From Pseudomonadales bacterium (GTDB lineage: Bacteria; Pseudomonadota; Gammaproteobacteria; Pseudomonadales; Halieaceae), in contig JACKNO010000004.1 of assembly GCA_024234815.1 (NCBI GenBank), positions 372,001-436,000 of the forward strand: DNA of 64,000 bases. The letters are read 5' to 3'. Within the stretch, counting starts at the first letter, position 1, and the number at the start of each line of letters is the position of its first letter. The position numbers and the translations under genes are program-made. Under the pieces are notes generated by a model. It searched no databases. It was not told the origin of the DNA and worked only from the letters and a program-made list of their open reading frames with translations. Shown here in pieces: positions 25,852 to 35,700 of this stretch.

Positions 25852-26336
25852 GCGCTGACGACACTGTACAACTCGACGCGTTTATCACACCGGGTACGCT
25901 GCTGAAGGCGGCGCGGGAGGATAAAGGCCTGTCCCAGCGCGAGGTGGCGGATCGTCTGCACCTGATGCCGGGCTACCCGGCGATTATCGAGCGGGATGAC
26001 TTCAAGGCGCTGCTACACCCGGCGTTTGCCCGGGGCTACGTCAGGGCTTACGGCAAACTGGTGGGGGTCGAGGAGCAGCGCCTGCTGAGCGCCTTTGACC
26101 GTTTGCGTGGTGAAGAGGTCGCGCCCGAGCCCAGGAAGATTCGCGACCGCCCCCTGCAGTTGCATCCTACCGGTCTGGGCGTGGTGATCGGCCTCGTTTT
26201 ACTGGTTTTGCTGGTGCTGGCTATCTGGTGGTTCCGCGCTGAGCCCGGAGCCCCCGCGTCGGCTCTCGAGGAGCCGCTGCCCGAGTACCTCGCGGCACCC
26301 CGGAACAACAGCGACTTTGTGACAGGTGACAGATGA
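25848..26336 (+). CDS. RodZ-like helix-turn-helix membrane protein, short form
   Basis: 162 residues from GTG 25848, overlapping the pilW stop by 4 bases. The N-terminal cytoplasmic HTH_25 domain (GTLLKAAREDKGLSQREVADRL, with ARGYVRAYGKLVGV after) is the RodZ/YfgA type. A single transmembrane helix follows at about 110-128 (GVVIGLVLLVLLVLAIWW). Only about 30 residues remain after the helix, so the periplasmic DUF4115 domain of normal RodZ (roughly 300 aa or more) is missing. RodZ anchors MreB filaments to the envelope. This version could keep the cytoplasmic MreB contact only, unless a full RodZ exists elsewhere. Confidence 0.85.
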   Translation: MSADDTVQLDAFITPGTLLKAAREDKGLSQREVADRLHLMPGYPAIIERDDFKALLHPAFARGYVRAYGKLVGVEEQRLLSAFDRLRGEEVAPEPRKIRDRPLQLHPTGLGVVIGLVLLVLLVLAIWWFRAEPGAPASALEEPLPEYLAAPRNNSDFVTGDR

Positions 26337-27463
26337 AAACAGATAGCCCGATCAAGCGTCGTGCCAGCCGGCAGATCATGGTCGGCAATGTGGCGGTGGG
26401 CGGCGATGCCCCCATCAGCGTACAGAGCATGACCAATACCGAAACCTGCGATGTGGCCGCAACCGTGGCGCAGGTGCAGGCCATAGCCGATGCCGGCGCC
26501 GACATCGTGCGGATTTCGGTGCCCAGCATGGAAGCGGCAGAGGCGTTTCGCGACATTCGCGCCCAGGTGGCCGTGCCGCTGGTGGCGGATATCCACTTTG
26601 ACCACAAGATCGCTCTCAAGGTCGCCGAGTACGGCGTCGATTGCCTGCGTATTAACCCGGGCAATATCGGCAGCGACGCAAAGGTGCGGGCGGTGATCGA
26701 CAGCGCCAGGGATAAAGGCATACCCATCCGCATCGGTGTTAACGCCGGTTCACTGGGCAAGGAGCTGCAGCGTAAATACGGCGAGCCCACCGCGGCGGCC
26801 CTGGTGGAGTCGGCGATGCGTCACGTCGCCATCCTGGAGAAATTCAACTACCCCGACTTCAAGGTCAGCGTCAAAGCATCCGAAGTGTTCATGGCGGTCG
26901 AGGCCTATCGCCTGTTGGCGCGGGAGATCGACCAGCCGCTGCACCTGGGAATTACCGAAGCGGGCGGCCTGCGCGGCGGCACCGTGAAATCGGCAGTGGG
27001 GCTGGGGATGCTGCTGATGGACGGTATTGGCGACACTATCCGGATTTCGCTGGCGGCGGACCCGGTAGAGGAAGTGAAAGTGGGCTTCGAGATACTCAAG
27101 AGCCTCAAATTGCGCGCCAATGGCATCAACTTTATCGCCTGTCCCAGTTGTTCGCGCCAGAATTTTGATGTGATCGGCACCATGAATGTCCTGGAGCAGA
27201 GGCTGGAAGATATCCGCACGCCCATGGACGTGGCGGTCATCGGTTGTATTGTCAACGGCCCCGGCGAAGCCCGCGAGGCTGACGTGGGGTTGACGGGCGC
27301 CAGTCCCAATAACCTGATCTACGTGGCGGGCGAGCCCGACCACAAAATCAGCAACACGGATTTCATTGATCACCTCGAGAAGGTGATCCGGCAGCGGGCG
27401 GCCATCCTGGAGCAGGAGCAGGCCACCCGGGACGATAAACTGATCCTGAAATCGTCCGCCTGA
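26333..27463 (+). CDS. ispG: 4-hydroxy-3-methylbut-2-enyl diphosphate synthase (flavodoxin/ferredoxin)
   Basis: 376 residues, start ATG 26333 overlapping the upstream stop by 4 bases. IspG catalyses the penultimate MEP-pathway step of isoprenoid synthesis. The N-terminal TIM barrel (PISVQSMTNTETCDVAAT, PLVADIHFDH) is present. So is the C-terminal 4Fe-4S site with CPSCSRQ and CIVNGPGEAREAD. The cluster must be supplied by an Fe-S assembly system. The order ispG-hisS-yfgM-bamB-der is conserved across gammaproteobacteria. Confidence 0.97.
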   Translation: MKTDSPIKRRASRQIMVGNVAVGGDAPISVQSMTNTETCDVAATVAQVQAIADAGADIVRISVPSMEAAEAFRDIRAQVAVPLVADIHFDHKIALKVAEYGVDCLRINPGNIGSDAKVRAVIDSARDKGIPIRIGVNAGSLGKELQRKYGEPTAAALVESAMRHVAILEKFNYPDFKVSVKASEVFMAVEAYRLLAREIDQPLHLGITEAGGLRGGTVKSAVGLGMLLMDGIGDTIRISLAADPVEEVKVGFEILKSLKLRANGINFIACPSCSRQNFDVIGTMNVLEQRLEDIRTPMDVAVIGCIVNGPGEAREADVGLTGASPNNLIYVAGEPDHKISNTDFIDHLEKVIRQRAAILEQEQATRDDKLILKSSA

Positions 27464-27485
27464 ACACAGGGACACTGGAGAACAC

Positions 27486-28781
27486 GTGAGCCATATACAA
27501 GCTGTCCGCGGCATGAACGACATTCTGCCGGACGACACCCCACACTGGCGTTTGCTGGAACAGACGGTCAGCCGCCTGCTTGCCAGTTACGGCTACGGTG
27601 AGATTCGCTTGCCGGTCGTCGAGAAGACAGAGCTGTTCAGGCGCTCTATTGGTGAGGTCACGGATATCGTCGAGCGGGAAATGTACAGCTTTGATGATCG
27701 CAACGGCGACAGCCTGACCCTCCGGCCCGAGGGCACGGCGGGGTGCGTGCGTGCGGCCGTACAGCAGGGCCTGTTGGGTGTGCCACGTCGATTGTGGTAT
27801 GCGGGCCCGATGTTTCGGTATGAACGACCGCAGAAGGGGCGCCAGCGCCAGTTCCACCAGATAGGCGTGGAGTCATTCGGTGTGGCCAGCCCGGATATGG
27901 ATGCCGAGCATCTGCTGTTATGTGCCCGGTTGTGGCGGGCACTGGGCCTGGGTGACAGTGTCGAATTGCAGATCAATTCCCTGGGTAGCAGCGCGGCGCG
28001 GCAGGCCTACCGGAGTGCCTTGGTGAGCTATCTCGAGGCGCGTGTGGATGACCTGGATGAGGACAGTCGACGGCGCCTGCAGAGCAACCCGTTGCGAATC
28101 CTGGACAGCAAGGTTCCGCAAACACAGGCGCTGCTCGATGGCGCGCCCACGATGGCGGATTACCTCGATGAGGAGTCGAGTACAGACTTTGCACGCCTGT
28201 GCGAATTGCTGCAGGCGGCGGGCCAGGCTTATGTGGTCAATCCGCGCCTTGTGCGAGGCCTGGATTATTACAACAAGACCGTTTACGAGTGGGTGACGAC
28301 CAGGCTGGGTGCACAGGGCACCGTGTGCGGTGGCGGTCGTTACGATGCCCTGGTTGAGCAACTGGGCGGCAAGCCGACCCCGGCAGTGGGATTCGCCATG
28401 GGTATGGAGCGCCTGGTGCTGTTGATGGCGGAAACAGGCGCTATTGACTCCGCTGATAAAGCGCTGGCGGATGTCTACGCCGTGGCTGTGGGCGAGGCCG
28501 CGCAATTGGCGTCGCTGGCCGCTATTGAGTCGGTGCGCGATCAATTGCCGGAGCTGGCGATTGTGCAGCACACGGGGGGAGGCAACTTCAAGAACCAGCT
28601 CAAGAAGGCTGACAGGAGTGGTGCGAGAGTGGCTCTCATCTGGGGAGAGGATGAGGTACGGTCGCAGTCTGTGACGCTCAAATTCCTGCGCGAGGAGGCA
28701 GCGCAGGAGGGAAAGTCAGGGCAACAAGCCGTGCCCCGGGAACAACTGGAATCGACACTGCGTGCAGTGTTCGCTGATTGA
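27486..28781 (+). CDS. hisS: Histidyl-tRNA synthetase
   Basis: 431 residues from GTG 27486. Class II motifs are clear: MNDILPDDTPHW, motif 2 (GPMFRYERPQKGRQRQFHQIGVE region), the histidine-A loops LVRGLDYYNKTVYE and CGGGRYD, and motif 3 GFAMGMERL. A C-terminal anticodon-binding domain follows. It charges tRNA-His. Confidence 0.97.
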   Translation: MSHIQAVRGMNDILPDDTPHWRLLEQTVSRLLASYGYGEIRLPVVEKTELFRRSIGEVTDIVEREMYSFDDRNGDSLTLRPEGTAGCVRAAVQQGLLGVPRRLWYAGPMFRYERPQKGRQRQFHQIGVESFGVASPDMDAEHLLLCARLWRALGLGDSVELQINSLGSSAARQAYRSALVSYLEARVDDLDEDSRRRLQSNPLRILDSKVPQTQALLDGAPTMADYLDEESSTDFARLCELLQAAGQAYVVNPRLVRGLDYYNKTVYEWVTTRLGAQGTVCGGGRYDALVEQLGGKPTPAVGFAMGMERLVLLMAETGAIDSADKALADVYAVAVGEAAQLASLAAIESVRDQLPELAIVQHTGGGNFKNQLKKADRSGARVALIWGEDEVRSQSVTLKFLREEAAQEGKSGQQAVPREQLESTLRAVFAD

Positions 28782-28805
28782 ATCAGGATAAAAGGAATAC
28801 TAGAC

Positions 28806-29591
28806 GTGGAAGCATATCGTACAGAGGAAGAACAGGTCGAAGCATTGCGCCGCTGGTGGAGCGAAAATGGCCGTTCCACCATCATTGCCATCATTGTTGC
28901 GCTGGGCTTGGGTTTTGGTTACCAGGGCTACAAGAACTATTCCCAGGGCAAGGACGAAGGTGCGTCCGAGCTCTACCAGCGAATGCTGCAAACCTTTAAT
29001 TCTCCGGCCCTTACCCCTGAACAGCTGGAGATAGCCGTGCAACTTGCGCAGCAATTGAAGAACGATTTCAGCGGCACCGCATACGCCCAGTTCGCCTCGC
29101 TGCACCTCGCGCGACTCGCGGTTGGCAAGAATGCGCTGGCGGACGCCCAGGCTGAGCTGCACTGGGTACTCGGGAAAGCGGATAAAGGCAGTGACGTCGC
29201 CCGTATCGCCCAACTCCGCCTGGCGCGCGTGCTCGCCGCCAATGGTGAGGCCGAGCAGGGGCTGGGGATACTGGACGAAGGCACCGAGGGTCCATATGCG
29301 GCATCTTATGCCATTGCCAGGGGCGACATCCTGCTTAGCCTGGGGCGCACCGAACAGGCGAGTGAAGCCTATACGGCAGCCCTGGCCCTGGCGGCTGACA
29401 ACACGGAGGGGCTCGACCTGGTTGCCGTAAAGCAGAAGTTGCAGGCGCTTAACCCGCAAGCTCCGAAGGCGACCGTGGTGGTCAGGGAAACGACCGCTGT
29501 CGCGCCTGTCGTGGATGCCGGCAGCGCCGTGGAAGGGGAAGAGGTAGAAGTGGAAGTCAGTGAAGGTGACAGCATCGGCGGGGAGGGCTAG
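28806..29591 (+). CDS. yfgM: YfgM/AncA family inner-membrane TPR protein
   Basis: 261 residues from GTG 28806. YfgM homologues have a short cytoplasmic N-terminus (EEEQVEALRRWWSENGR), one transmembrane helix (STIIAIIVALGLGFGYQGYK) and a periplasmic TPR domain. All are present, plus an acidic C-terminal tail after about residue 220. In E. coli YfgM works with PpiD and the Sec translocon as part of the periplasmic chaperone network. It sits between hisS and bamB as usual. Confidence 0.92.
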   Translation: MEAYRTEEEQVEALRRWWSENGRSTIIAIIVALGLGFGYQGYKNYSQGKDEGASELYQRMLQTFNSPALTPEQLEIAVQLAQQLKNDFSGTAYAQFASLHLARLAVGKNALADAQAELHWVLGKADKGSDVARIAQLRLARVLAANGEAEQGLGILDEGTEGPYAASYAIARGDILLSLGRTEQASEAYTAALALAADNTEGLDLVAVKQKLQALNPQAPKATVVVRETTAVAPVVDAGSAVEGEEVEVEVSEGDSIGGEG

Positions 29592-29595
29592 GTCA

Positions 29596-30774
29596 GTGCC
29601 GAGTGCATACCGCTGGGTCCTGGTCGTCGTGATGGTTCTTAACCTGAGCGCCTGCAGCACGATCAAGGGCTGGTTCGAGGTCGATGACGATGACAACCCA
29701 AAGCAACCGGCCGAGTTGATCGACTTCGATGAGACCATCAAGATCAAAAAACTTTGGTCCCATGGCGTAGGAGACGGTCAGGGCGACGGCTTCTACCACC
29801 TGCAGCCCGCCATCAATGGCAGCGTGATTTACGCCGCCGCCGCCGACGGCACCGTAGAAGCTTTTGACAAGATCAGTGGCAAGAGCCTCTGGGACGTGGA
29901 GCTCGAGGTGCCGTTGTCCGGTGGTGTCGGTGTCTATGAAGACGCGCTTTTCCTGGGAAGCAGTGACGGTTTTGTATTGAAAGTCGACGCCGGCTCCGGC
30001 GAAGTGCAGTGGACATCCCGACTCAATGGCGAAGTGATGGCGGTCCCGGCGAGTAATGGCGAGGTGGTACTGGTGCACACCCTGGACGGCAAGTTCCAGG
30101 GCCTGGACTTCGCGACCGGTGAGTTGCTGTGGACCTATGACAGCAATGTGCCGGTACTGACGCTGCGCGGCAGCTGTAACCCGCTGCTGAACGGCGATGT
30201 CGTCTACGTCGGTTTTGCCAACGGCAGGGTGCTGGCCTTCGAGGTTGAAACAGGCGGTATCATCTGGGAAGCGCGGGTAGCGATTTCCCAGGGTCGTTCC
30301 GAGATCGAGCGGGTTGTCGATATCGATGGCACTATGACTTTGCTGGGCGATGAACTTTTCGTCGCCAGTTACCAGGGCCGGATCATGGCGATTAACACCA
30401 CTGACGGCCGCCGTTTATGGCAGAACAACGTGTCTTCGTTCTCGGGCGTGTCCCAGGGTTTTGGCAACGTTTATGTTGCCGATGAGGATGGTACCGTGAC
30501 GGCATACCAGCGCAACGGGCAGGGTGAACGCTGGCAGCAGACCGCGCTGGCCTACCGCGGCCTGTCCCGTCCGACGCCTGTCGGCAGCTACCTCGCGGTA
30601 GGGGACAGGGAGGGGTACGTGCATTTCTTGTCCCAGGTCGATGGCCAGATGGCCGGCCGCGTCGAGGCGGATGACGACGGCGTCCGGGCCGATATGGTGG
30701 CCGAAGACAATATCATCTACGTTTACGGCAACAGCGGCGACCTGATCGCCTACGAGATCAAGCCCAAGGAATAA
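29596..30774 (+). CDS. bamB: Outer-membrane protein assembly lipoprotein BamB
   Basis: 392 residues from GTG 29596, chosen for GGGAGGG at 29581-29587 and because the signal peptide then begins normally (MPSAYRWVLVVVMVLNLSAC). The lipobox is LSAC. PQQ-like beta-propeller blades repeat through the protein (AAADGTVEAFDKISGKSLWD, DGFVLKVDAGSGEVQW, DFATGELLWTYDS, GRIMAINTTDGRRLW and so on). BamB is a scaffold of the BAM complex and contacts BamA. Its stop overlaps the start of der. Confidence 0.95.
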   Translation: MPSAYRWVLVVVMVLNLSACSTIKGWFEVDDDDNPKQPAELIDFDETIKIKKLWSHGVGDGQGDGFYHLQPAINGSVIYAAAADGTVEAFDKISGKSLWDVELEVPLSGGVGVYEDALFLGSSDGFVLKVDAGSGEVQWTSRLNGEVMAVPASNGEVVLVHTLDGKFQGLDFATGELLWTYDSNVPVLTLRGSCNPLLNGDVVYVGFANGRVLAFEVETGGIIWEARVAISQGRSEIERVVDIDGTMTLLGDELFVASYQGRIMAINTTDGRRLWQNNVSSFSGVSQGFGNVYVADEDGTVTAYQRNGQGERWQQTALAYRGLSRPTPVGSYLAVGDREGYVHFLSQVDGQMAGRVEADDDGVRADMVAEDNIIYVYGNSGDLIAYEIKPKE

Positions 30775-32186
30775 TGATCCCTGTTATCGCTCTAGTCGGG
30801 CGCCCCAATGTCGGAAAATCCACGCTTTTCAACCAACTCACCCGCAGTCGGGATGCGCTGGTCGCCAATCTGCCCGGGCTGACCCGGGACCGTAAGTACG
30901 GCGAGGCTCGCATGGGTAGTCGCCGCTTTGTGGTAATCGATACCGGCGGTATCAGCGGGGATGAAGACGGTATCGATTCGCAGATGGCGGGCCAGTCCCT
31001 GACCGCCATAGAGGAAGCTGACGCGGTGTTGATGATCGTGGATGCGAGGGAGGGACTGAACCCCGGTGACCAGGCCCTGGCCCGGCACCTGCGCCAGCGC
31101 AACAAGACCTTCCACCTGGTGGTGAACAAGATCGACGGCCTGGATGAGCAGGTGGCCAGCAGCGATTTCTATGCGATGGGAATTCAATCCCTGTACGCAA
31201 TCGCAGCCAGCCACGGGCGCGGTGTACGCGCGATGATCGACAGTGTGCTGGCCTCGTTTCCCGACGGGGAAGCCCAGCCGGATTCACCGCAGTATACGGA
31301 CAGCATCCGGGTGGCGGTGGTTGGCCGGCCCAACGTCGGCAAGTCCACGCTGGTGAATCGCCTGTTGGGCGAGGAGCGGGTGGTGGTGTTCGATCAGCCC
31401 GGCACGACACGCGATAGCATCTACATCGATTTTGAACGCGAGGACCAGAAATACACCCTGATCGACACGGCGGGTGTACGCAAGCGCAAGAGTGTGCGCG
31501 AGACAGTGGAAAAATTTTCCATCGTCAAAACCCTCCGCGCGATCGATGACGCGCATGTGGTGATCCTCATAATGGACGGCCACGAGGGCCTTGTCGACCA
31601 GGACATGCACTTGCTGGGCCACTGCATAGATGCCGGCCGCGGCCTGGTGCTGGCGGTGAACAAGTGGGACGGCATAGAAGCCGACCAGCGCGAATGGATC
31701 AAGAGTGAACTCGGCCGCCGCCTGCAATTTGCCGACTACGCCGAGACACACTTCATCTCGGCGCTGCACGGTTCGGGGGTGGGGCTGCTTTACAAGTCGG
31801 TGAATGCGGCCTACCAGTCAGCCACCCGCAAGCTCAACACCAACGCCTTGACCCGCATTCTCGAAGGCGCGGTATTTGATCACGCGCCGCCCATGGTGGA
31901 CGGGCGTCGTATCAAGTTGCGCTACGCCCATGCCGGTGGCCAGAACCCACCGTTGATCGTTATCCACGGCAACCAGACCGGCAAGGTGCCCAACAGCTAC
32001 CAGCGCTACCTGGAAAAGGTATTCCGGCGCGAGTTGAAACTGGTGGGTACGCCCGTACGCATCGAGTTTCGCACGGGCGAGAACCCTTTCGCCGATAAGC
32101 GCAACAAGCTGACCGGTCGCCAGGTCCAGCGCAAGCGGCGCATGATGGCCCACGTCAAGAAAAACAAGAAGAGCAGGAAGAAATAG
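30774..32186 (+). CDS. der: GTPase Der (EngA), ribosome assembly
   Basis: 470 residues with two tandem GTPase domains. The first has GRPNVGKSTLFNQL, DTGG and NKID; the second has GRPNVGKSTLVNRLLG, DTAGVRKR and NKWD. A C-terminal KH-like domain with a basic tail follows (NKLTGRQVQRKRRMMAHVK and KKNKKSRKK). Der acts in 50S subunit maturation. The ATG at 30774 uses the last base of the bamB stop. This gene ends the conserved housekeeping block. Confidence 0.97.
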   Translation: MIPVIALVGRPNVGKSTLFNQLTRSRDALVANLPGLTRDRKYGEARMGSRRFVVIDTGGISGDEDGIDSQMAGQSLTAIEEADAVLMIVDAREGLNPGDQALARHLRQRNKTFHLVVNKIDGLDEQVASSDFYAMGIQSLYAIAASHGRGVRAMIDSVLASFPDGEAQPDSPQYTDSIRVAVVGRPNVGKSTLVNRLLGEERVVVFDQPGTTRDSIYIDFEREDQKYTLIDTAGVRKRKSVRETVEKFSIVKTLRAIDDAHVVILIMDGHEGLVDQDMHLLGHCIDAGRGLVLAVNKWDGIEADQREWIKSELGRRLQFADYAETHFISALHGSGVGLLYKSVNAAYQSATRKLNTNALTRILEGAVFDHAPPMVDGRRIKLRYAHAGGQNPPLIVIHGNQTGKVPNSYQRYLEKVFRRELKLVGTPVRIEFRTGENPFADKRNKLTGRQVQRKRRMMAHVKKNKKSRKK

Positions 32187-32306
32187 CCCTTGGCGGTTAT
32201 GTCTGGACAGCGAACTGACCTTGCATTGCGGGACTGGCCAATCGGTCACAAGACAAGTCGCAAACCGCTGGTCCGGGTGCCGGGGCAGAACAGTTGAGTA
32301 CCTGCG

Positions 32307-32699
32307 ATGAGCGCATCCCCCCCCAAACCCGATCTCGATAGCCGGGAACAGATAGAGGCATTCGTTGACCGGTTTTATCGACGCGTTCTCGCGGACCCGC
32401 AACTGGCGCCCATTTTCCTGGACGTAGCCGAAATAGACCTCGATGTACACCTGCCCCATATAAAGGACTACTGGTGCAAACTGCTGCTGGGTGAGCGGGC
32501 CTACCGGCGCCACACGATGAATATCCATCGCCAGTTGCACGGCAGGCAGCCGCTGAGGGCAGGGGATTTCCAGCGCTGGCTAAGCCTGTTCAACACCACG
32601 CTGGATTTTTATTACAGCGGGGAGCGGACGGAGCGGGCACGACGGGTGGCTGCAGCCATTGCCGCCAATATGGAGGCGAGCCTGTCCGGAACGGACTAG
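32307..32699 (+). CDS. Group III truncated haemoglobin
   Basis: 130 residues from ATG 32307. The sequence fits class III 2/2 haemoglobins: IEAFVDRFYRRVLADPQLAPIF at the N-terminus, HLPHIKDYWCKLLLG and the RRHTMNIHRQLH segment that holds the proximal histidine region, then WLSLFNTTLDFYYSG. Group III proteins are small single-domain haem proteins implicated in oxygen or nitric oxide handling. It stands alone 120 bp after der and ends just before the convergent PHP-domain gene. Confidence 0.9.
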   Translation: MSASPPKPDLDSREQIEAFVDRFYRRVLADPQLAPIFLDVAEIDLDVHLPHIKDYWCKLLLGERAYRRHTMNIHRQLHGRQPLRAGDFQRWLSLFNTTLDFYYSGERTERARRVAAAIAANMEASLSGTD

Positions 32700-32719
32700 T
32701 GCGCCGCGGGTTCGCCGTG

Positions 32720-35700
32720 CTACAGGAGCGGCGCTGAACAACTGGCATTCGCCACGCCGGGCGGTGTCCACCCGTCTCCCCCCACATCGATAAACAGCGG
32801 GTTGGTAAACGCGTAGGCGGGAACACCACCTTCGCCGATGTTGTCGTCTGTCAAATCCTCCAGGGTGGTGTTGCTGACCCTGTCGATATCCTCGGGCACT
32901 ATCGGAAACAGGGGAGGAGAGACGCCGTCTGTCCCGTGGGCGATGGCCACCAGCCATGTATCGGCGCTGATACCCGGCAGGGTCAGTGTCACTTCAATCT
33001 CGGTGCGGGAGGCGCCGGGAATATCAGGATTTACAACCACTTCAGTTGCGCTCCAGCCGGGGTCACCGGCACTGACGGTGCGATCGGGGCAGACGCCGTA
33101 GCGAGCGGCCTGGCCGGGTGCGGTGGTGAGTTCGGGCTGGTTGTTGATATAGAAGTCCACGCTGTCCACCTGCGCCCAGCTGGCGCTGGCGATGCGCAGT
33201 GTCACGGTGACATCCGAGCCCGAATCTATAGCCAGGCCGGTCGTGCCGGAAACGGAAAGGTTGGCTTCCCCGGGCTGGCCCTGGTATCTGCCGCTGGCCT
33301 GGATGGTTACAAAGGGCGCATTGGTACCAACGACTTTACCGGAGACCACGGTCGCCGCGAGCGCTTCCGCGTGCCCGGAGAGTTGCCCGGGATCGGTCAC
33401 CGTACTGGCTATCTGGTTGCGCGTCGCGAGATAGGTGGTCAGGCGCTGGTGGGTATCGGAGTCTGCCACGCCCGTGCGCACAATGCCCTGGTTGATCAGG
33501 TTGAACCAGTCGCCGGCATTGGCGCCCAGGAACTGCCCGAAAATACCGTTGCGGCCCTCCGTGCCGATCCAGACCTCCAGTGCCTGGAAGCCATCATCGA
33601 AGGCGTTGGCAAGGCCTGGATCCAGGCGTCGCAGCGCCGGGTCGACGCTGGATTGCGGGGGCGTCATGCCGGTGTCGATGCCCAGGCCGACACTGCCGAA
33701 ATGGCCGTATATATGGTTGATCTGGACCAGGTTTGCCTTTGGGTCGGCCAGGGATTGCGTGTAGATTTCCGCCGGGCTGAGGCCGTAGCTCGCGTATTCC
33801 GGGAAATCCATGCCGGGAGCGGCTTCCCGGCCCCAGTCCACAGTGCCGCCGCCTATCCTGCTGCTGTCGATGGTCACCGGCCAACTGTTGAAGTGCCCAT
33901 AGTCCGGCGTCGTTATCTCGGCGCTGGGGGCGGTACCGATAAGGTCGGTTACATCCATGTCCACCAGGGTATCGGTAAAGTCCGTCCGCATGCCGTGATC
34001 AGAGGGGGTGAAGAAATCCATGCCCTCGGCAAGGTAGGTGGCCACCCGCTCGGCACGGGTGACTTCGGCGTCAATGCTGTCGATGGAGTGCACGTGAAAG
34101 TCCGCGTAGATATAGCCGTCGGTGGCGATGACCTGGGCCAGTTCCGCCGCAACCTGGGTGGTCTGCCCGGAGCTCACGGTAATGGACTTCCGGTAAGCCG
34201 AGTAGCGGGGTCCCCGGGAAACAACCACCTGGTATTCGCCGGGTTCCAGGGTCAACTTACCGCTCATCCCGCCGCGATCGATAAATGACACCAGGGTCAC
34301 CCCGTAGGGCAGGCGGTCGGCGTCATCGCCGAATACCCCCGCCGGATTGCCCAGCACGCTGTTGCCCAGTGGGGGGCTGGGGTCGAAGCCCAGTACCTGC
34401 AGTTTGGCGGGAGCGGGTCCGGCGCTGCCGTCGAGCTGCGCTGCCATCACGCTCACCTGCAGGTAGCCCGGCTCCGGCAGGGCAAAGTCCTGCTGTACGC
34501 TGGTATCCCGGGCGATCGATATCGCTGCGGGTTTGTCGTTGGCGAACAGGTAGCCGTCGGCATTGGCCTGTACCTCGTAATCTCCGGGCGGCAGGCTCAT
34601 TTTGTAATTACCGCTGTTGTCAGTGGTGGTGTTGCCCGCCACAAACAGGATGGGGGGTGTGGAGTTCGGATCAACTGTCTGGAACACAGCGATGCTGGCA
34701 TCGGCTACCGGCTCGCCGCCACTGCTGACAGTGCCCGCCAATTCGCCTGTATGAATGCCGTCGATCTGGTTGCGTATGTCGGCGATGCTGCTCGCACTGC
34801 CGTCTCCAACCGCGAAGTAACGCCGCAACGAGAACTCGCCGTTAGCTGGCACCGTGAAGTTGGGCGGTGAGCCTGCCACGATTTTGATCAGCGAGCTACC
34901 CAGGATCAGGACATTGACACCATCGGTGGAGAAACTGGCGCTGTCGGGAACCTCGTGGATGAGGCCGTAGGAAACGCCCGCGGCGCCGTCATGGCCAGCG
35001 TAGGCAAGGTAATTACATTGATCGCACTCGCCACCGTCGCAGGCTACGACGGCACTGGCGGGACAGCCTGCGGTGAAAAGAGGTTCTCCAAAGCCGGCCT
35101 CCGGCTGAAAGGCCTGCACCTCGCCCGAGCCACTCAGATACTCCACCCACCAGAGGCTTACGTCCTCGCTGCTGGTATTGGTGAGCCGCGTGTCGATGGT
35201 GAGGTAGGGCTGGTTGGCGGCCAGGCTGTAGCAGGTCTGGATTTCCAGCGGCAGGTCCCTGTCATCCGCGGAGGCGGGAAAGGGAAAGCCACGGCTGCGA
35301 ATCTGGGAACTGGGGTTCTGGTTGTCCAGCAGGTCGTCTGGCCCGCGCGCGCAAATTTGCGCTTCCTCGCCATCCGCTCCGGGGTTGGTGATTTCCACCT
35401 CGGTGAAGTTGGGTGTGTTCTCGATATTGATTCCGGTGACGAACTCCTCAAGGTGATCGGGCAGGAAACTGCCGTCGGACTGCCGCCGGGAAACGTCGAT
35501 GATGTTGCCGCCATAGGTACCGATACCGAACCAGTTGCGCCCGGGTTTCTGGATGATTACCCGGAACAACTCGTTCTCCAGCACGAAATCCCCGCTGCTG
35601 GAGCGGGCCAGCGGTCCTGCCAGCAGATCGGACGCCGCGGTCGCCTCACGGGCCACGGCCGTGGCTGCCGGGGGAGTGGGCGGATCCACCTCGTCCTTGT

